Of a DNA stretch of 5,867 nucleotides, positions 5,710 through 5,867 are shown piece after piece (position 1 is the first letter of the stretch; every line of letters starts with the position of its first letter). A model generated the notes under the pieces. The model did not search any database, was not told the origin of the DNA, and saw only the letters and a list, made by a program, of their open reading frames with translations. The stretch spans positions 1 through 5,867 of the forward strand of contig DIYD01000010.1 in assembly GCA_002428905.1 (NCBI GenBank), read 5' to 3'. A program made the position numbers and the translations under genes. Source of the stretch: Bacteroidetes bacterium UBA6063. GTDB lineage: Bacteria > Bacteroidota > Bacteroidia > NS11-12g > UBA9320.

Positions 5710-5867
5710 AAAAGTCGTGCTTATCTCAAGCATACTTTTGGGTGTGGTAGCGTGCAAGCAGCCACCTAAAGCTGAGATGTACGAGGCTTCTGAATTGGCG
5801 GGTCTTATGCGTGAGATGGTGGAGTATTCCAAAGGTGTTAAAGCGCATATCGAACAAGGCACCGTAC
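5702..5867 (+). CDS. Putative lipoprotein (partial, runs off the right edge)
   Basis: Translated by hand from TTG at 5702, which lies inside the end of the DUF4920 gene (ATTGAATAA), giving 55 visible codons. The N-terminus MNKKVVLISSILLGVVAC is a clear lipoprotein signal with lipobox VVAC and Cys18. After a short PPKAEMYEA spacer comes SELAGLMREMVEYSKGVKAHIEQGT, a helical segment with an ELAxLMRxM pattern that I believe occurs in small envelope proteins of Bacteroidota, possibly cytochrome-like, but I cannot name the family. No in-frame ATG exists before residue 26 (Met in AEMYEA), and starting there would lose the signal peptide, so TTG is the best start. The 8-base overlap suggests coupled translation with the DUF4920 gene, and hence a shared process in the envelope. 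Confidence 0.7.
   Translation, partial: MNKKVVLISSILLGVVACKQPPKAEMYEASELAGLMREMVEYSKGVKAHIEQGTV

Overview
The window looks like a chromosomal piece from a marine-type member of the Bacteroidota (Flavobacteriales or a close relative). The evidence is moderate GC, almost no Shine-Dalgarno sequences, promoter elements of the Bacteroidota form TTG-N19-TAnnTTTG, a DUF4920 lipoprotein, a TlpA-like thioredoxin and a cell-wall ligase next to a small membrane-anchored PASTA protein. No mobile element, RNA gene or CRISPR array is visible.

Left part, minus strand (1-2960): a cell-wall operon. An 888-residue protein made of two complete D-alanine--D-alanine ligase (ATP-grasp) units in tandem is followed, after one base, by a PASTA-domain protein that runs off the left edge. 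The tandem ligase is the most unusual object here. Usual Ddl enzymes are single units of roughly 300-370 residues. The two halves also differ at active-site positions: the first keeps the Glu-Ser-Tyr triad, while the second has Cys and Phe in place of the Ser and Tyr. In known ligases that Tyr-to-Phe change is linked to making D-Ala-D-lactate.

Middle (2961-4087), plus strand: a secreted TlpA-like thiol-disulfide protein is divergent from the ligase. It is followed by a small basic protein of unknown function with a textbook Bacteroidota promoter of its own.

Right part (4088-5867): an unrecognised 135-residue protein (minus strand) is divergent from a small XRE-type helix-turn-helix regulator (plus strand). 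The 303 bases between them hold three inverted repeats built on the same AAACG/CGTTT half-site, one close to each gene start, which suggests an operator set for the regulator. Then come two lipoprotein genes, a DUF4920 protein and a partial lipoprotein, that overlap by 8 bases and are probably translationally coupled.
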